This document shows, in pieces, positions 62,128 through 64,000 of a stretch of DNA of 64,000 nucleotides (within the stretch, counting starts at the first letter, position 1; the number at the start of each line of letters is the position of its first letter). The stretch is from an uncultured Chloroflexota bacterium (GTDB lineage: Bacteria; Chloroflexota; Anaerolineae; Anaerolineales; Anaerolineaceae): NCBI GenBank assembly GCA_902786265.1, contig CADACE010000028.1, forward strand, positions 1 to 64,000, written 5' to 3'. The translations under genes were made by a program, and so were the position numbers. The notes beneath the pieces were generated by a model that did no database searches, was not told the DNA's origin, and was given only the letters and a program-made list of their open reading frames with translations.

Positions 62128-62934
62128 CTATTTCTTCCCCAATTCTATCGTTTTCTTCAGACAGGCCAGCATACCTTCCGTAACAGCTGTGCGCAGGCCT
62201 TCCTTTTCCATCGCGGCAAGTGCAGCGGCGGTCGTACCGCCGGGGGAAGTGACTTCATTTTTCAGGATCACCGGATGCTTCCCGGCATGCTTCATATAAA
62301 CAGAGGATCCGTATACCGTCTGGAGAACGATCTTTTCCGCCAGCGGCCGGGCGATCCCGATCTGGACCGCGGCATCCACCATGGATTCAATAAAGAGGTA
62401 AACATAAGCAGGGCCTGAACCGGAAACCGCGGTCACCAGATCCAGATCCGATTCCCGTTTTACTTCAAACTGCGTTCCCAGCGCGGAAAGGATCCGCACC
62501 GCCAGGTCCTTCTGTTTCGAAGTAACCGCGTCTGTCGCAAACCAGGCGCAGACGCCCTCACCGACCTGTGCCGGCGTATTCGGCATAACACGCACAACAC
62601 AGTCCGTGTCCAGTTCATCCAGATAACGCTTGACCGGCACACCGGCAACGATCGTCATCACCAGCGCGTCACCCGGCAGCGTATCCTTGATAGTCCTGAA
62701 CGCGCTTTCCAAAAACTGCGGTTTCACAGCGATGAGTACCGCATCCGCTGCCTTCACCGCATCCGTATTGGACGCGGCAACATTTGTACCGAGCTGTTCA
62801 TGCAGCCTGTTTGTTTTTTCGCTGTCCGGATCACTGATAAAAATCTCTCCGGGTTCCAAAACCTGGTTTTTTATGATCCCTGTCACAATAGCGCTGCCCA
62901 TCATTCCGGCGCCGATCACTGCAAATTTTGCCAT
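62128..62934 (-). CDS. proC: pyrroline-5-carboxylate reductase
   Basis: A 268-residue NAD(P)H enzyme for the last step of proline synthesis. The N-terminal Rossmann motif AVIGAGMMGSAIVTG, AVKPQFLESAF, VVRVMPNTPAQVGEGVCAW and the C-terminal signature VTSPGGTTAAALAAMEKEG are all present. GGGAGGTG precedes the ATG. It lies 15 bp after the DUF6056 gene and shares that operon; its stop opens the low-complexity spacer. Confidence 0.94.
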   Translation of the reverse strand: MAKFAVIGAGMMGSAIVTGIIKNQVLEPGEIFISDPDSEKTNRLHEQLGTNVAASNTDAVKAADAVLIAVKPQFLESAFRTIKDTLPGDALVMTIVAGVPVKRYLDELDTDCVVRVMPNTPAQVGEGVCAWFATDAVTSKQKDLAVRILSALGTQFEVKRESDLDLVTAVSGSGPAYVYLFIESMVDAAVQIGIARPLAEKIVLQTVYGSSVYMKHAGKHPVILKNEVTSPGGTTAAALAAMEKEGLRTAVTEGMLACLKKTIELGKK

Positions 62935-62949
62935 AATACACCTCCCGCT

Positions 62950-64000
62950 TTATTGGATAATTACCGAATCCTTTCCATACCATTCAGCGATCATGGAATT
63001 TTCCTTTGGATATTCCGATAACTCCTGATAAAACAAAACATAAGGCCGGTAGGGGAAACGCTTCAGCACCGCGTCCTTAACCTCCGGATCCTTTAAAATT
63101 TCAAGACGAAGCTTATAAACATGCCAGTAGTTTCCCATTTCGCCGCTGCGGTACGTGCGAAAGGCACTGATGGCGGTCGTGTCAAACCACTTGATGCGGG
63201 TCATACCGAAACCGAAAACCAGCAGCACAACAGCCAGGTAAACCAGGCTGTACTTTCCTCTCCCGGCGCAGGGAAACAGTCGTTCGGGAAGCATGCCCTT
63301 TTGGACAAGCCAGCCGATCCAGTAAAACAGGTTGAAAATCACCAGAAACAACACGCCGAAAAAGATGATATTGGTAATGCGGCCCAGGCTCTTCAGGCTG
63401 CCTTCTCCCATCGCGTAAATCGGCGGGAAAAACATCACCCCGCTCAGACAAACGGAATAAAGGCTCACCAGACCAGGCAAAACAAAACGTCTCCCGGTTT
63501 TGGAAGCGGCACGCCACAGGACCGGGATCAGCAGCACCGTCAGCGCAATCACCGGCAGCGTAAACCATTCAAGAAAATAATGCAGAGACACCCGGAAGGA
63601 ACCCGTCACCGATTCAAACATCCCCGGCTGGATAAAATAGCCCTGGCGTTTCCCGTTGCCCGGTGCCGCGACATTGATCCCAAAGGAGACAGCGAAGCAG
63701 AGAACCGGGATCAGCAGCGGCTTCCAGTCGGACTTTTTCAGCAGTATCAGCAGCAGCTCCATGGTAATGAGCAGAACTGTCATTGTCAAACCGCTCACCA
63801 GATTTCCGCCGCCGATAAAAAACAGCAGGAGTCCGGCTGCGACCAGTTTCCCGATCCCGCGGTCGCTTTCTTTACGAAGAATAAAGCGCAGAAGGAGTGC
63901 GCAGGCAGCAAGGGAAAGACCGAAGAAAAAGGTATAATAAACAGCCCCGGTATACCAGTAAATTCCCTGGCTTGCCCGCGGCAGGAACTGCGTACACAGC
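62950..64000 (-). CDS. DUF6056-like polytopic membrane protein, truncated by the window edge
   Basis: The reading frame is open from its stop at 62950 to the end of the window, so the N-terminus lies outside. It has at least seven hydrophobic segments and the pattern SQGIYWYTGAVYYTFFFG near the edge, then NVAAPGNGKRQG, RVSLHYFLEWF and a C-terminal soluble tail with RFPYRPYVLFYQELSEYP. This matches DUF6056 membrane proteins, which look like GT-C glycosyltransferases, but no activity is established. A GTG or ATG inside the frame near 63798 is not the true start. It lies upstream of proC. Confidence 0.7.
   Translation of the reverse strand, partial: LCTQFLPRASQGIYWYTGAVYYTFFFGLSLAACALLLRFILRKESDRGIGKLVAAGLLLFFIGGGNLVSGLTMTVLLITMELLLILLKKSDWKPLLIPVLCFAVSFGINVAAPGNGKRQGYFIQPGMFESVTGSFRVSLHYFLEWFTLPVIALTVLLIPVLWRAASKTGRRFVLPGLVSLYSVCLSGVMFFPPIYAMGEGSLKSLGRITNIIFFGVLFLVIFNLFYWIGWLVQKGMLPERLFPCAGRGKYSLVYLAVVLLVFGFGMTRIKWFDTTAISAFRTYRSGEMGNYWHVYKLRLEILKDPEVKDAVLKRFPYRPYVLFYQELSEYPKENSMIAEWYGKDSVIIQ

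Overview
The window reads as a piece of chromosome from an anaerobic bacterium, most likely a Chloroflexota/Anaerolineae relative. This is inference. The main clue is two secreted proteins built as signal peptide, CAP domain, LysM, a Thr/Pro linker and a C-terminal membrane anchor, together with the mix of Clostridia-like and Chloroflexi-like families. A Clostridia-type Bacillota is the main alternative. No 16S rRNA or other decisive marker is present.

Layout. (1) 1-6600: a decayed repeat-containing fragment, then a complete peptide/dipeptide ABC importer operon (oppBCDF-A) with a promoter, a palindromic operator candidate and a strong terminator. (2) 6.6-13.7 kb: a three-gene operon encoding a 1577-residue HD / helical-repeat / nucleotidyltransferase / acetyltransferase-like / phosphoribosyltransferase fusion, a lactate/malate-dehydrogenase-like protein and a flavodoxin-fold reductase. 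I do not recognise this as a described pathway and it is the leading candidate for a new system. (3) 13.7-23.5 kb: housekeeping and orphan genes, namely a Dabb protein, an alpha/beta hydrolase, the lipid II flippase MurJ, tRNA-Leu(GAG), an AlkZ-related protein, a secreted lectin-like protein, an orphan charged protein and a large secreted papain-family protease. (4) 23.8-45.9 kb, all minus strand: an AT-rich capsule/exopolysaccharide operon. It runs from a LoaP/NusG-type antiterminator through an aminotransferase, four ATP-grasp proteins, a priming sugar transferase, GT2, GT4 and Stealth transferases, a Wzy-like polymerase, CapA, an acetyltransferase, a pyruvyl transferase, a Wzx flippase, an O-acyltransferase and an F420-dehydrogenase-like protein, to the UDP-glucuronate/UDP-galacturonate genes. 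A decayed second antiterminator sits upstream. (5) 47-64 kb: tRNA-Gln(TTG), a YjjG-type nucleotidase, the two CAP-LysM proteins, galM, two M24 'pita-bread' proteins that both lack an intact metal site, a three-polypeptide AddAB-like helicase/nuclease set, a TGS-type uridine kinase, mtaB, proC and a truncated DUF6056 membrane protein.

How they fit together. LoaP plausibly lets polymerase read through the roughly 22-kb polysaccharide operon. Ugd and the epimerase make uronic-acid donors, the transferases build the repeat unit on a lipid carrier, Wzx and Wzy export and polymerise it, and the pyruvyl and acyl transferases decorate it. A family of low-complexity spacer sequences recurs at operon junctions, including opp and proC-mtaB.

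All calls come from reading the sequence and from family knowledge; no search or structure prediction was run. Compositional statements are by eye.
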